Notes: generated by a model not told the origin, from the letters alone. A DNA stretch of 64,000 nucleotides from an uncultured Bellilinea sp. (GCA_938040735.1 CALHYE010000013.1:1-64000); one strand, 5' to 3'; numbered from the stretch's first letter, positions 9,507 through 18,198 are shown. Numbers and translations: made by a program.

Positions 9507-10338
9507 ATTTAACCATGAATAAAATTCCAATGGTATTCGGGCCGCAATGGCTGGAAATGGTTGCCCCAGCCTGAGTAACCAGAACTTCCTCCACCGCCCC
9601 GGTTTTGCGGATTTCTTCGACCAAATAAGCCGCATCCTCATCACAACCGGTATGGGTGACAAAAACACGGCTCGGATCGACGTTGGGCAAATGGGATTTA
9701 AAATCCTCCAGCATAGAATTTAACCCCTTCAACCGTCCACCGCGGATTTTTTCCTTGACACCCAATGTCCCATCCCTGCGAACCTCGATAATCGGACGAA
9801 TTCTCAAAACCGACCCGACAATTGCCTGCAACGCGGTACACCGCCCGCCTTTGTAAAGATACTCCATCGTGTCAATGATGAAAGAAGTCCGTACTTTTGG
9901 TACCCAGCGCTGAATTTCTTCACTGATCTCCGGTGCGCTCCAGCCGGCATCGCGTAAATCGGCGGCCTTCAAAACCAGCAGTCCAATTCCCGTGGAGAGA
10001 TTCAACGAGTCAATAATATACACTTTCTTGTTGCCATCCAACAATTCTAAAGCAAGAATGCTGTTAGGGACTGTGGCAGAAAGTTTAGAAGAGATACCGA
10101 TATAGATTGTTTCTCCGGGGCTCTTGAAAAACTCGGCAAATTCGGCAATCGAAGGCGCTGCCGTCTTCGGAAGATTGCCGCTTTCTTCAACCAACTTGAA
10201 TAACTGTTGGGGGGTTACTTCTCCATCTTTCAGGTTTTGGTCATTGATGAAAACTTGAAGCGGAAGCACCCTGATCTTCCGACTTTGAAGAATTTCACGA
10301 GATAAATCTGAGCATGAATCGGTTGTTAAATCAATCAT
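9505..10338 (-). CDS. DegV family fatty-acid-binding protein
   Basis: A 277-residue DegV/FakB-type protein. Members bind a single fatty acid; FakB forms present it to the FakA kinase for phosphorylation and phospholipid synthesis. Seen: the N-terminal TTDSCSDL (5-12) strand-loop, LPLQVFIND (25-33), GEVTPQQLF, then KTAAPSIAEF (58-67), a TSxPS-like lipid-phosphate loop, followed by YIGISSKLS, and the C-terminal HTGCDEDA and SSHCGPNTIGI segments. No fakA gene is visible in the window. A purine stretch AAGGGAAGAAG stands just before the ATG. It is transcribed divergently from the HAD-like gene, with 77 bases between starts. Confidence 0.9.
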   Translation of the reverse strand: MIDLTTDSCSDLSREILQSRKIRVLPLQVFINDQNLKDGEVTPQQLFKLVEESGNLPKTAAPSIAEFAEFFKSPGETIYIGISSKLSATVPNSILALELLDGNKKVYIIDSLNLSTGIGLLVLKAADLRDAGWSAPEISEEIQRWVPKVRTSFIIDTMEYLYKGGRCTALQAIVGSVLRIRPIIEVRRDGTLGVKEKIRGGRLKGLNSMLEDFKSHLPNVDPSRVFVTHTGCDEDAAYLVEEIRKTGAVEEVLVTQAGATISSHCGPNTIGILFMVK

Positions 10339-10389
10339 CTTCTTCCCTTATGTCCAATGGATGGATTCACTTAAAGAGAACTTCCCTAT

Positions 10390-10395
10390 TATAAT
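10390..10395 (+). promoter_or_regulatory. -10 box for the HAD-like gene
   Basis: Consensus TATAAT 20 bases before the ATG, with TTCACT 18 bases upstream as a weak -35. The 5' leader would be only about 14 bases long. Confidence 0.5.
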
Positions 10396-10415
10396 GAGCC
10401 TTCAGAGGTTTGGCT

Positions 10416-11630
10416 ATGGCAAATATTTTTTTATTGGATATTGATGGGGTTTTGGTTCAACCCGGCGGCTATCGGACAGCGCTTCACCGAACTATCGCGT
10501 TTTTTCTGGAACAACTCGGCTTGCCGGCGCATTTCAACCTGAATGAAGATGAAATTGGAATTTTTGAGGCAAATGGAATTACCAGCGAATGGGACATGAT
10601 CCCCCTCACCTTTGCCACAATTTTCGAATCGGCGCTTACTCATCACGAAATTCATCTGGCTTCTTTACAACAAGCCATGGATTGGTTCCGCTCCACCAAA
10701 CCCGTAAATGACCGTCCTGCTTATACCGCAAATATTCATGAATGGCTGAAATCCGGCTCACCGGGTTTACCCCTTGCGGATTCTTTGTACAACCGTTTTT
10801 TGGAAAATCCTTCCAGCAATCCTTTTCGCAAACTTGCCGCTCAACCCTTTGCTGTTGAAGTCCTTTCCAATACGCGCGATTTTTCTAAAAACCCTTTCAG
10901 CCGGTTGTTTCAAAATCACGTATTGGGTGAAAAGATATTCAAACAATTTTATCCCGGCTTACCCGCATTAACCGTTGAGTCAACCTTGGAAAATTATGAT
11001 AAACCCAACCTACCGCCTGAACTTCAAAGTGAAATACAAAAACTTTTCGAAAAAGGTCAACTTCGAGCGGTAGCCATGACATTGCGTCCCAATCAATTAA
11101 AAGAATTAGCCCTCAACGGCAATTCTTACCGCGCCGGGTTCTCTCCAGAAGCCGAAATTGCTTTACGGTTGACAGGTTTGGAAGGTATTGCGCTGGCTGG
11201 TTATGGCACCTTGTTGTGGGCCTGCCAGCATTATCCGCTTGCCATTGATCAGATTTTAAAACCCTCAGAATTTCATGCCCTAACCGCCATCGCATTAGCC
11301 TTCAACGACCTTCCGGAAGCGCTGCAATTTTGCGTGAACCTGTATCAAGGCAATCCTTCTGAGGGACAGATACAATCATCCGCGAATCTTTCAAGGTATC
11401 TGCCTAACGAACCACTCCACATCCACATTTTTGAAGACTCACCCAACGGTCTCCGATCGGTAATCCGCGCATCCGAAATCCTGAAAAATGCTGGGTGGCC
11501 GGTAACCCCTTACCTTTGGGGAATTACTACCCACCCGCACAAGCAAAAAGCCCTGCAAGAACTGGGCGCTACGGTGTTTTCCAATACCAGCGACGCCCTA
11601 ATTTCTGGGTTGAGATTGATCAACAGCTAA
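10416..11630 (+). CDS. Large HAD-like protein with long inserted domain
   Basis: A 404-residue protein with the outline of a haloacid-dehalogenase phosphatase. Motif I is LLDIDGVL at residues 6-13 with nucleophile D8 and D10; a motif IV-like IFEDSPNGLRSV lies near residue 345, followed by the last Rossmann strand and helix. More than 300 residues separate the two halves, mostly alpha-helical, with no motif I recognise. This is far longer than an ordinary HAD cap. Motifs II and III are not clear. I start at ATG 10416 (AGAGG 7 bases upstream) rather than TTG 10410. Substrate unknown. Its last 4 bases overlap the converging membrane-protein gene. Confidence 0.75.
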   Translation: MANIFLLDIDGVLVQPGGYRTALHRTIAFFLEQLGLPAHFNLNEDEIGIFEANGITSEWDMIPLTFATIFESALTHHEIHLASLQQAMDWFRSTKPVNDRPAYTANIHEWLKSGSPGLPLADSLYNRFLENPSSNPFRKLAAQPFAVEVLSNTRDFSKNPFSRLFQNHVLGEKIFKQFYPGLPALTVESTLENYDKPNLPPELQSEIQKLFEKGQLRAVAMTLRPNQLKELALNGNSYRAGFSPEAEIALRLTGLEGIALAGYGTLLWACQHYPLAIDQILKPSEFHALTAIALAFNDLPEALQFCVNLYQGNPSEGQIQSSANLSRYLPNEPLHIHIFEDSPNGLRSVIRASEILKNAGWPVTPYLWGITTHPHKQKALQELGATVFSNTSDALISGLRLINS

Positions 11631-12379
11631 CGCATAGAATGTTGCTCTACAGAAGTGGCAGCATTCCGGCGCAATTCGGGTACCGGGATATACACCTCAT
11701 CGTTGTTCTCGGCGATGTATTCTGGCTCTGGCCGTCTTTCTTCAGGTTTGCGCGTCCTCGCGTAATAAGCCTCCCTGCGGGTCAATCGTAAAGGCTGCGG
11801 GACTGGCATGGAGGGGCTGCTTGAATTGTTTTGCGGTCGCGTCGTACTCCCCGCAGGTACACGTTGAGCAAACCTCTCTTCTGACCACGTCGCGCCAAAA
11901 GAAAAAGTGCCGATCAACAGGATACGGGTAATCCATACCAACACGGCGATAAAGACGGGTATCACTTCAATCAATATCTCCGGCGAGATGAAAGAACTGC
12001 TTTGAAGGGTACGATTGACTAATGCCAGTGAGATGCTCCACCAGGTCAAGACGGCATTCATCGTAGCCGCAATCAACCAGGCTCCCATCAAGTACCAGGT
12101 TTCTTTCGTATCGTGCGATTCCGGCAAGAACAACCGCGCTATTCCGGCGAAATCAATCCCGCAAAAAGCGACAGCCAGAATCGTTGCCCACCGAAAACCG
12201 GCAAAACGCAAGTCTCCCAACAAATCCCCCAAGGCGAGTTCGGTGGTGCTGTAATTGAACATCTCAAATCCGATCAAAGCCACCGCCAGAATTGCCCCAT
12301 AAATCGCTTTCCGCTGGTCTTGGAGATAATGAAGCGCTCTTTGCCAATCGTTTGGCTCAAAATAGGGTCTAGCACTCAT
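11627..12379 (-). CDS. Unknown four-helix membrane protein
   Basis: A 250-residue integral membrane protein not recognised. Four hydrophobic segments at about 25-43, 63-84, 95-121 and 133-160 are followed by a 90-residue soluble, proline- and arginine-rich tail (about 165-250). The N-terminus is preceded by CAGGAG. It has one of the best promoters of the window, a perfect TTGACA-17-TATAAT, so it is probably strongly expressed or tightly controlled. It lies between the HAD-like gene (convergent, 4-base overlap) and corA (upstream, same strand). Confidence 0.75.
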   Translation of the reverse strand: MSARPYFEPNDWQRALHYLQDQRKAIYGAILAVALIGFEMFNYSTTELALGDLLGDLRFAGFRWATILAVAFCGIDFAGIARLFLPESHDTKETWYLMGAWLIAATMNAVLTWWSISLALVNRTLQSSSFISPEILIEVIPVFIAVLVWITRILLIGTFSFGATWSEERFAQRVPAGSTTRPQNNSSSPSMPVPQPLRLTRREAYYARTRKPEERRPEPEYIAENNDEVYIPVPELRRNAATSVEQHSMR

Positions 12380-12420
12380 CTCATATACTCCTGCACAAAG
12401 GAACGATTTTGTGCAAGATT

Positions 12421-12449
12421 ATTATAGAACACATTTTCTATTTTGTCAA
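12421..12449 (-). promoter_or_regulatory. Perfect-consensus sigma70 promoter
   Basis: On the minus strand: TTGACA (12449-12444), 17-base spacer, TATAAT (12426-12421). Both hexamers are exact consensus. It drives the four-helix membrane protein and begins 1 base after the corA stop. Confidence 0.88.
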
Positions 12450-12450
12450 A

Positions 12451-13425
12451 TTAAAACCAGCGTCGTTTCCTGAAAAAGGTCAACATACCAACGACAATCA
12501 AAACAAAAATCAGCCACACCATGGGATAACCCCATCTCCACTCCAGTTCAGGCATATATCGGAAATTCATCCCGTACACCCCTGCTACAAAAGAAAGCGG
12601 CAGGAAAATGGTTGAAACAATGGTCAATGCCTTCATGACCTCATTCAAACGGAGAGAGGTTGCATTGAGATAAACTTCTAAAGCGCTGGTGGTCAGATCC
12701 CGGATACCATCTAATTGGTCAAATATCCTTACCAGATGATCGTAAATATCACGGAAATACATTCTGCTTTGGGAGTCAATCATTGGAAAATCATCCCGAC
12801 ACAAACGATTGATGACCTCACGCTGGGGAGCGATCACCCGCCGCAGGGTCATCGTATAGCGTTTCAATCGTAAGATTCGTTCAAGGGTTTTCGGGTCAGG
12901 ATTTGAAAGCACTGCCTCTTCCAGATAATCAATTTCTTCTTCCAATTGATCCAGATGTGGAATGAAGTCATCTACCACTTGATCTAACAATCCATGACAG
13001 AGAAAATCAGAACCATTCTGATAAAGCCGTTCATCTTTTTCAAGTCGTTTCCTGAAATTTTCAACAGCTGAAATTTTTCTCAGGGCGCTGGAAACCATGT
13101 AATTTTTTCCGAGGAAAATATTCAATTCTCGGGTTGGCTCATCCTCAAAAGAAAGATCGTTGGTCACCGATTGAACGATCAAAAACAAATAATCGCCATA
13201 ATCATCAATCTTGGGTGTTTGGTATCCATCCGATTGACAGTCTTCCACCGCCAGTGGATGAAAGTGAAATTGATTCACCATGACACGGGTCATCTCCTCC
13301 GAGTCGGGTTCCTGAAGGTCCACCCATACCAATCCTTCAGGATCGGCAAGCGCGCTTCTCAAGGAAGAAAATGGCAAATTTAATTGTGGAGCGCCAATTT
13401 TTGGAAAATAAACTATTCTGATCAT
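12451..13425 (-). CDS. corA: CorA-family magnesium/cobalt transporter
   Basis: Pentameric Mg2+ channel of the inner membrane. The 324-residue protein has the usual large cytoplasmic N-terminal domain (VWVDLQEPDSEE near 33-44, HPLAVEDC near 56-63, long alpha-helices 140-250) and two C-terminal helices. The signature YGMNF sits at the end of the first helix (about 284-288), followed by an acidic-aromatic loop (PELEWRW) in the position of the selectivity loop, and a second helix ending with the basic cluster FRKRRWF. The start at 13425 has only a weak AAAGAGAG site. Divergent from the acyl carrier protein gene. Confidence 0.93.
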   Translation of the reverse strand: MIRIVYFPKIGAPQLNLPFSSLRSALADPEGLVWVDLQEPDSEEMTRVMVNQFHFHPLAVEDCQSDGYQTPKIDDYGDYLFLIVQSVTNDLSFEDEPTRELNIFLGKNYMVSSALRKISAVENFRKRLEKDERLYQNGSDFLCHGLLDQVVDDFIPHLDQLEEEIDYLEEAVLSNPDPKTLERILRLKRYTMTLRRVIAPQREVINRLCRDDFPMIDSQSRMYFRDIYDHLVRIFDQLDGIRDLTTSALEVYLNATSLRLNEVMKALTIVSTIFLPLSFVAGVYGMNFRYMPELEWRWGYPMVWLIFVLIVVGMLTFFRKRRWF

Positions 13426-13475
13426 CGAAGAAACTCTCTTTATGTGGATGAAACTGAATTTTTTCCAGTATAGGC

Positions 13476-13503
13476 TTGACAGAATAGATAGGAAAGTTAC
13501 AAT
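13476..13503 (+). promoter_or_regulatory. Promoter of the acyl carrier protein gene
   Basis: TTGACA (13476-13481), 16-base spacer, TACAAT (13498-13503), giving a leader of about 30 bases. Confidence 0.8.
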
Positions 13504-13541
13504 AATTTCACAGTAGGCATAATCTATACGGAGGTTTTGGT

Positions 13542-13778
13542 ATGAGTGATCTTTACGAAGAGGTCAAAGCAGTTATTGTGGAAGTCCTGAAAGTGGATGC
13601 GGCAGAAATCACTCCAGAAACGCGCTTTATTGAAGATCTCAAGGCTGACTCAATGGATCAGTTTTTCCTGATTGACGGATTGAGCGAAAAATTCGATCTG
13701 GCAATCAGCGATGAGGACGCCCGCCAAATCAGATCGGTGCAAGATGCGATAAATTACATTCAAGCCCATAAAAAGTAA
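13542..13778 (+). CDS. Acyl carrier protein, atypical
   Basis: A 78-residue phosphopantetheine carrier. The attachment serine is S42 in KADSMDQFF. The common fatty-acid ACP sequence is DSLDxVELxMxxE; here the recognition helix reads DSMDQFFLIDGLSEKF, with FF replacing the acidic VE pair. This suggests a dedicated partner rather than the general type II fatty acid synthase, or a lineage-specific form. GGAGG precedes the ATG by 7 bases. It is monocistronic, with its own promoter and a strong shared terminator. A link with the alpha-oxoamine synthase 4 kb away is conceivable, because serine palmitoyltransferases of some bacteria use a special ACP, but the sequence does not prove it. Confidence 0.88.
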   Translation: MSDLYEEVKAVIVEVLKVDAAEITPETRFIEDLKADSMDQFFLIDGLSEKFDLAISDEDARQIRSVQDAINYIQAHKK

Positions 13779-13782
13779 AAAT

Positions 13783-13838
13783 AAAGAAGTAGCGTAGGAA
13801 CAGTTGGGAGGTTTTTCATTTCCACGCTACTTCTTTTA
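13783..13838. terminator. Bidirectional terminator between acp and sucD
   Basis: A 12-bp perfect stem (AAAGAAGTAGCG / CGCTACTTCTTT) with A-rich flank on the left and T-rich flank on the right serves both converging units. Confidence 0.85.
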
Positions 13839-13857
13839 TACCCCTAAATTAATTTTT

Positions 13858-14724
13858 TCAACCTTGCAATAAAGCCGGTATTTCTTCGGGGTGGCGTGCC
13901 ACTCGGACACCCGCGTTGTTTAAGGCGTGGATTTTGTCTGCAGCAGTACCGCTCCCGCCCTCAATGATGGCACCGGCGTGTCCCATTCGTTTGCCGGGTG
14001 GCGCAGTTTGTCCAGCAATAAAGGCAACCACCGGTTTCGTCATGTGTCGTGAAATGTATTCAGCGGCTTTCTCCTCATCTGAACCACCGATTTCGCCAAT
14101 CAAAATCACACGTTCAGTATACGGATCCGCCTCGAACAGACTTAACGCATCAATAAATGATGTACCATTGATCGGATCTCCCCCAATGCCAACGCAAGTG
14201 CTGGCTCCCATACCGTGGAGTTTGAGGGCATACAATACTTCGTAAGTTAAAGTTCCAGAACGGGAAACGACTCCAATGTCACCGGGAATAGCAATGTTTC
14301 CCGGGATGATTCCCACCTTTGCCTCTCCGGGAGTTAACGCTCCAGGGCAATTTGGGCCAACCAAACGGACGCCTTTTTGATCCAGATAAGCGCGAACAGC
14401 CATCATATCCTGGACTGGAATACCCTCCGTAATGCAGAAAATGAGCGGAACGCCGGAATCAGCCGCCTCAAAAATAGCATCGGCTGCAAAACGAGCCGGC
14501 ACAAAAATGACCGAAACATTCGCCCCAGTCGCTTCCACCGCCACCTTAACCGAGTCAAAAACCGGCACTTTTCCATCCAGCACCCACTCACCGCCCTTCC
14601 CGGGGGTAACGCCGGCCACGACATTTGTTCCGTAAGCGAGCATCTGCTGAGCGTGGAATGAGCCTTCGTGTCCGGTTATCCCTTGCACCACCACGCGCGA
14701 TTGTTTATTGATCAGGATACTCAT
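13858..14724 (-). CDS. sucD: Succinyl-CoA synthetase alpha subunit
   Basis: Subunit of the citric-acid-cycle enzyme that converts succinyl-CoA to succinate with NDP phosphorylation. The 288 residues show the CoA-binding Rossmann start [11 protein letters not shown] (11-21), GPNCPG (123-128), [12 protein letters not shown] (151-162) and the phospho-histidine H249 in [12 protein letters not shown]. The start codon overlaps the sucC stop by 4 bases (ATGA), so translation is coupled. A bidirectional terminator lies 20 bases beyond its stop. Confidence 0.97.
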   Translation of the reverse strand: MSILINKQSRVVVQGITGHEGSFHAQQMLAYGTNVVAGVTPGKGGEWVLDGKVPVFDSVKVAVEATGANVSVIFVPARFAADAIFEAADSGVPLIFCITEGIPVQDMMAVRAYLDQKGVRLVGPNCPGALTPGEAKVGIIPGNIAIPGDIGVVSRSGTLTYEVLYALKLHGMGASTCVGIGGDPINGTSFIDALSLFEADPYTERVILIGEIGGSDEEKAAEYISRHMTKPVVAFIAGQTAPPGKRMGHAGAIIEGGSGTAADKIHALNNAGVRVARHPEEIPALLQG

Positions 14725-15863
14725 AATGCACCTCCCAGGGCAACTTGAACCGATTTCTGGGCTGCCTCCACCAACGTTTCAGCAGTGAGCATATGAGCAT
14801 CCGCAAGCAGACGCCGACCCTCTTCGGCATTGGTTCCAACCAACCTTACCACCATTGGAACCGAGGGTTTGACCTCCCCGATCGCGGAAAGGATGCCACG
14901 CGCAACTTCGTCACAACGAGTTATCCCGCCAAAAATATTGATCAATACTGCCTTGACATGCGGATCGGAAAGGATAATCCTCAGCGCGGCCGCTACCTTA
15001 TCCGCCCCGGCTCCTCCGCCAATATCCAGAAAATTCGCTGGCGCCCCGCCATATAATTTGATGATGTCCATTGTCGCCATTGCCAAACCAGCGCCATTCA
15101 CCATACAGCCAATTTCTCCATCTAATTTGATATAAGATAAACCGTACTTTCGCGCTTCAATTTCGGCAGGCGCTTCAATATCCAAATCCCGCTTCTCGGC
15201 CAAATCCGCATGGCGGAAGAGAGCGTTATCATCAATGCTCATCTTTCCATCCAATGCCAGCAAACGCTGATCTTTGGTAATCACCAGTGGGTTAATCTCC
15301 ACCAGGGTTGCATCGGATTCGCGGTAGACTCGCCATAACGATTCTGCCAGCGCGATAAACGAACGCCAAAACGGTTTCGGCAGATCAATGGATACCGCAA
15401 TATCGCGAGATTGGTATTCTCTCAACCCCAACAGAGGATCAATCAGGATTTTGATGATTTTTTCAGGAGATCGAGAGGCTACTTCTTCAATATCTACCCC
15501 GCCTTCAGCAGAAGCCATCAAAACCGGCCTCCTGGAAGAACGGTCATTGGTAATTCCTAAATAAATTTCTTTTTCGATGCTAACCGCTTCGTCCACCAGC
15601 ACTTTACGGACCGGCAAGCCTTTTATTTCCATTCCCAAAATCAGGGTTGCCAGCTCTTCAGCCTCCTGACTGGATTTTGCCAAACGGATGCCGCCCGCTT
15701 TTCCTCTGCCGCCCACCAGAACCTGCGACTTAACCACAACTTTCCCGCCTAATTCTTCGGCGATCTGTTTTGCTTCCGCCGGATTTGCGGCCACCCGCCC
15801 GCGTGGTATGGGTATCCCATACTGCGCAAAGATTTGTTTTGCCTGATACTCATGTAGATTCAT
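14721..15863 (-). CDS. sucC: Succinyl-CoA synthetase beta subunit
   Basis: ATP-grasp subunit carrying the nucleotide and succinate sites. 380 residues. Seen: MNLHEYQAK start, [14 protein letters not shown] near 43-56, EINPLVI (Mg-binding), and [19 protein letters not shown] followed by [11 protein letters not shown] chose ATG 15863 because MNLHEYQAK is the invariant beginning of the family and GGGGAGAG stands 5 bases before it; an in-frame extension to 15926 would run through the promoter. First gene of the sucCD pair. Confidence 0.97.
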   Translation of the reverse strand: MNLHEYQAKQIFAQYGIPIPRGRVAANPAEAKQIAEELGGKVVVKSQVLVGGRGKAGGIRLAKSSQEAEELATLILGMEIKGLPVRKVLVDEAVSIEKEIYLGITNDRSSRRPVLMASAEGGVDIEEVASRSPEKIIKILIDPLLGLREYQSRDIAVSIDLPKPFWRSFIALAESLWRVYRESDATLVEINPLVITKDQRLLALDGKMSIDDNALFRHADLAEKRDLDIEAPAEIEARKYGLSYIKLDGEIGCMVNGAGLAMATMDIIKLYGGAPANFLDIGGGAGADKVAAALRIILSDPHVKAVLINIFGGITRCDEVARGILSAIGEVKPSVPMVVRLVGTNAEEGRRLLADAHMLTAETLVEAAQKSVQVALGGAL

Positions 15864-15908
15864 AGACTCTCCCCAAACCAAAGATAGCCAGCCTGGAACG
15901 ATGGGAGG

Positions 15909-15914
15909 ATTATA
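15909..15914 (-). promoter_or_regulatory. Extended -10 box for sucCD
   Basis: On the minus strand TGGTATAAT, an extended -10 element, 45 bases before the sucC ATG. No good -35 is visible. Confidence 0.55.
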
Positions 15915-15950
15915 CCACGAGGTCAATTCCGATAAAAATGGTTTTAATTA

Positions 15951-15989
15951 CAAAAAGACCCGACATTATTGAGTAATGCCGGGTCTTTT
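15951..15989 (-). terminator. Terminator after the SPFH operon
   Basis: A 14-bp stem with one G-U pair (AAAAGACCCGGCAT / ATGTCGGGTCTTTT on the minus strand), loop of 9, ending in a T-run. Confidence 0.85.
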
Positions 15990-15998
15990 CCTTGAATT

Positions 15999-17048
15999 TC
16001 AACCTTTCAAAAATTCTTCCAGCGCTTCTTTGCTGATTCGGTAAGCGTTTCCTATCTTTTTGGCTTTCAGTTCACCGGACTGAATTGCCGCCACTACATC
16101 CTCTTCGGACACCTTGAGAATTTGAGCGGCTTCGCCCGGCGTCATTACCGACGGAATTGCCGCCGCACCAGCCGCCGAGGCGGTTTGTCCGCTTTGCCCC
16201 CCGCTGGCCATTCCCTGCAAAGATTGAGAGATCACATTTCCCAATCCAACCCCTGCGCCAATACCTGCGGTCAAACCCGCCCCTCCGCTCGGATTTTGCG
16301 CCGCGTCGCGCAAAGCGTCTGCCGCTTGCAATTGGGTGTAGGTTGCCATGTCGAGCATCCCCATTGCACGCAGTTCTTCGGCAGATTTTTCGGATGGTTT
16401 GAGGCTGCCAATATAAAACGACTTTAACAAAAGGCCCAATGCGGCAAAATCATCTTGCGCTTTAGCGCGCACGCCAGCGCCGATCTCTTCAATCAAACCG
16501 ATCATTTCAGCGACGGTTTTGGTCGCTCCAATCTCTCCTAACAGGTCTTGGAGCTTGGAAAGCAGCATGGTGCGCAAACGATTTTCGATATCGGACATGC
16601 GGTAGGAGCCTTGCGCACCGACAATTTGGGTGACAAATTGCTGCGCATCCTTCACCTGAAAACTGTACGTACCAAACCCTTGCAGCAGTGCAACTCCCAG
16701 ACCCATGCCTGGGTTTCTAACCAATATGGGCTGCGGTGTGCCCCATTTCCGATCGGGGAACTCCCGCATGGAGACAAAATAAACCTCCGCCGTGAAGGGA
16801 GTGCGGTCGTTAAACGCCAGTCCAATGAGACGAGTCAGAAGGGGAATGTTGGCAGTGGTTATGGTATGGCGTCCCGGGCCGAAGACATCGAGGGCATGCC
16901 CGTCACGCATAAAAACGGCATTTTGAGATTCACGTACAATCACCTGAGAACCAAGCCGCAAATCCGCAATTCCTTGCTCAGGAAAGCGACGCACCAGCTC
17001 ATCGGTCATTTCGCTGGGATATTCAACAACATCAAATATTCTTGCCAT
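15999..17048 (-). CDS. SPFH-domain protein with C-terminal excisionase-like helix-turn-helix
   Basis: A 349-residue protein of the YdjI/virion-core SPFH family. SPFH domains form membrane- or stress-associated oligomers. Residues 1 to about 215 match: QVIVRESQNAVFMRDGHALDV (split at 35-55), GPGRHTI, VYFVSMREF, KWGTPQPI, GTYSFQV. A glycine-alanine-serine-rich linker spans about 255-300. Residues 300-349 form a small winged-helix of the excisionase/MerR-like type (MTPGEAAQILKVSEEDV then IGNAYRISKEALEEFL). Related proteins more often end in a zinc ribbon, so the HTH end is unusual. RBS GAGAGGAG. Second gene of a two-gene unit, 39 bases after its partner. Confidence 0.85.
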   Translation of the reverse strand: MARIFDVVEYPSEMTDELVRRFPEQGIADLRLGSQVIVRESQNAVFMRDGHALDVFGPGRHTITTANIPLLTRLIGLAFNDRTPFTAEVYFVSMREFPDRKWGTPQPILVRNPGMGLGVALLQGFGTYSFQVKDAQQFVTQIVGAQGSYRMSDIENRLRTMLLSKLQDLLGEIGATKTVAEMIGLIEEIGAGVRAKAQDDFAALGLLLKSFYIGSLKPSEKSAEELRAMGMLDMATYTQLQAADALRDAAQNPSGGAGLTAGIGAGVGLGNVISQSLQGMASGGQSGQTASAAGAAAIPSVMTPGEAAQILKVSEEDVVAAIQSGELKAKKIGNAYRISKEALEEFLKG

Positions 17049-17087
17049 GGGTAGATTACTCCTCTCAATATTTTATAGGACGAAATG

Positions 17088-17624
17088 TTATGATTCAGCC
17101 CCACCCGCCTGAAAATTGATCATGATTTCATTCCGTTTGTTGAAAGCATCCACGCAGGATTGAGCGGTAGTAGTTAAGTTTCGGATAGCAGCCGGCAGAC
17201 CTTCTGTCCCTAAAGAAGCTTCAACATGATCAATCGCCCGGGCTACTTCATCAGCCAATTCAAACATGGCATTATCATACGTGTAGACCCTTGCCAGATC
17301 TTCGCTATTGATCTTAACGGCAGCAAAAAATGGCGAGTATCCGTAAGATGCCGTGCGAATTCGGTCAATAAACTGGCGCAATTTGATGGCTGCCGCCTCT
17401 AGATCATCCACCCGGCCGATATCACCGGAAGAAATCAACTCCCTCTGCAAACCAGAAACTCGTTGCCATAATTGCTCAAACCGATTGGCTACCGCTTCTC
17501 GTAAGAGTTTATCGGATTGCTTTCGACTCCTTTTTTCAAGGTAACCTTTAAAACCAGGCACGTTGGCCAACAACTTTTTGATGATATCCTGATCACCCGT
17601 TACTCGCTCAAATAAGTCACTCAT
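17088..17624 (-). CDS. Unknown helical protein, partner of the SPFH gene
   Basis: A 178-residue protein without a family I can name. It is almost entirely alpha-helical, with heptad-like stretches around 30-90, no signal peptide, no membrane helix and no cysteine-rich motif except one C near the end. It begins MSDLFERVTGDQDIIKK. GGGAGG stands 5 bases before the ATG at 17624. It is the first gene of a two-gene operon with the SPFH protein, so a role in the same membrane-stress complex is the best guess. Confidence 0.7.
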   Translation of the reverse strand: MSDLFERVTGDQDIIKKLLANVPGFKGYLEKRSRKQSDKLLREAVANRFEQLWQRVSGLQRELISSGDIGRVDDLEAAAIKLRQFIDRIRTASYGYSPFFAAVKINSEDLARVYTYDNAMFELADEVARAIDHVEASLGTEGLPAAIRNLTTTAQSCVDAFNKRNEIMINFQAGGAES

Positions 17625-17655
17625 TTTACCTCCCAATTATCTTTGATCTTTTATC

Positions 17656-17684
17656 ATTATAGCCATCCAACTTGCTTGGCGCAA
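17656..17684 (-). promoter_or_regulatory. Promoter of the SPFH operon
   Basis: On the minus strand TTGCGC (17684-17679), 17-base spacer, TATAAT (17661-17656). Confidence 0.55.
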
Positions 17685-17809
17685 CCAGTTTCGCCAAATC
17701 GTTTAGAGACACGATCAAAAATTCTACAATGCTTTGTTGTTGTATACGTTATTTGTTTATTTCCAGTTGCAAATTTTTGAAAAAATTGAAAAACAAGGGA
17801 GAAAATCAC

Positions 17810-17837
17810 TTGTATTTTTACAAGAATGATGTATAAA
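17810..17837 (+). promoter_or_regulatory. Possible promoter of the first flp gene
   Basis: TTGTAT, 16 bases, TATAAA in an AT-rich stretch, 48 bases before the pilin ATG. The -35 overlaps a short CTTGT/ACAAG dyad. Confidence 0.45.
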
Positions 17838-17885
17838 ATAATATATCCGTACAATCAAATTTTGAACAGAAGGGAGGTGAGACAA

Positions 17886-18032
17886 ATGCTGTTCGCACCG
17901 AAGGAAAAAGCCCAGGGTCTGGTTGAGTACGCGTTAATTCTTGTTCTGGTAGCCGTTGTTGTGATCGTTATTTTGGCATTGCTCGGCCCGGCCATCGGCA
18001 ATATCTTCTCCAACATTATGAATGCTATTTAG
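17886..18032 (+). CDS. flp: Flp-type (type IVb) pilin, copy 1
   Basis: A 48-residue prepilin, the structural subunit of Tad fibres. A short basic leader (MLFAPKEKA) is followed by QGLVEYALIL and a 20-residue hydrophobic helix rich in V, I and L, then GPAIGNIFSNIM. Glu14 and Tyr15 are the conserved EY pair; with cleavage after Ala9 the Glu is at +5 as expected. Ala rather than Gly at the cleavage position is slightly unusual. The ATG is chosen at 17886 because GGGAGGTGAG precedes it; an upstream in-frame extension adds no leader-like sequence. Followed at once by a strong terminator, so it is transcribed alone in large amounts. Confidence 0.93.
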   Translation: MLFAPKEKAQGLVEYALILVLVAVVVIVILALLGPAIGNIFSNIMNAI

Positions 18033-18052
18033 CAAACAGTTCAATTCTCTTC

Positions 18053-18094
18053 AAAAAAGACAAGCCCCTCAATTGAGGGGCTTGTCTTTTTTTT
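18053..18094 (+). terminator. Strong terminator between the two pilin genes
   Basis: An 18-bp perfect stem (arm AAAAAAGACAAGCCCCTC), AATT loop and a run of eight T. Among the strongest terminators in the window. Confidence 0.95.
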
Positions 18095-18170
18095 GTTGAT
18101 CTAAATTTTAGACCTTTGACACAAACGGATTTTGTGTTTGCACCTGTAAGGTATTTGTAATTAATAGTTC

Positions 18171-18198
18171 TTGAATTATCAAACGGTATGGTTATAAT
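18171..18198 (+). promoter_or_regulatory. Promoter of the second flp gene
   Basis: TTGAAT (18171-18176), 16-base spacer, TATAAT (18193-18198), 54 bases before the ATG. Confidence 0.68.

Noticed and set aside
15864-15926. Longer start for sucC
   Set aside because: The extension crosses the -10 box and the family begins at MNLHEYQ.
15999-16150. Excisionase-like domain as sign of a mobile element
   Set aside because: It is the C-terminal part of a continuous SPFH protein; no recombinase nearby.
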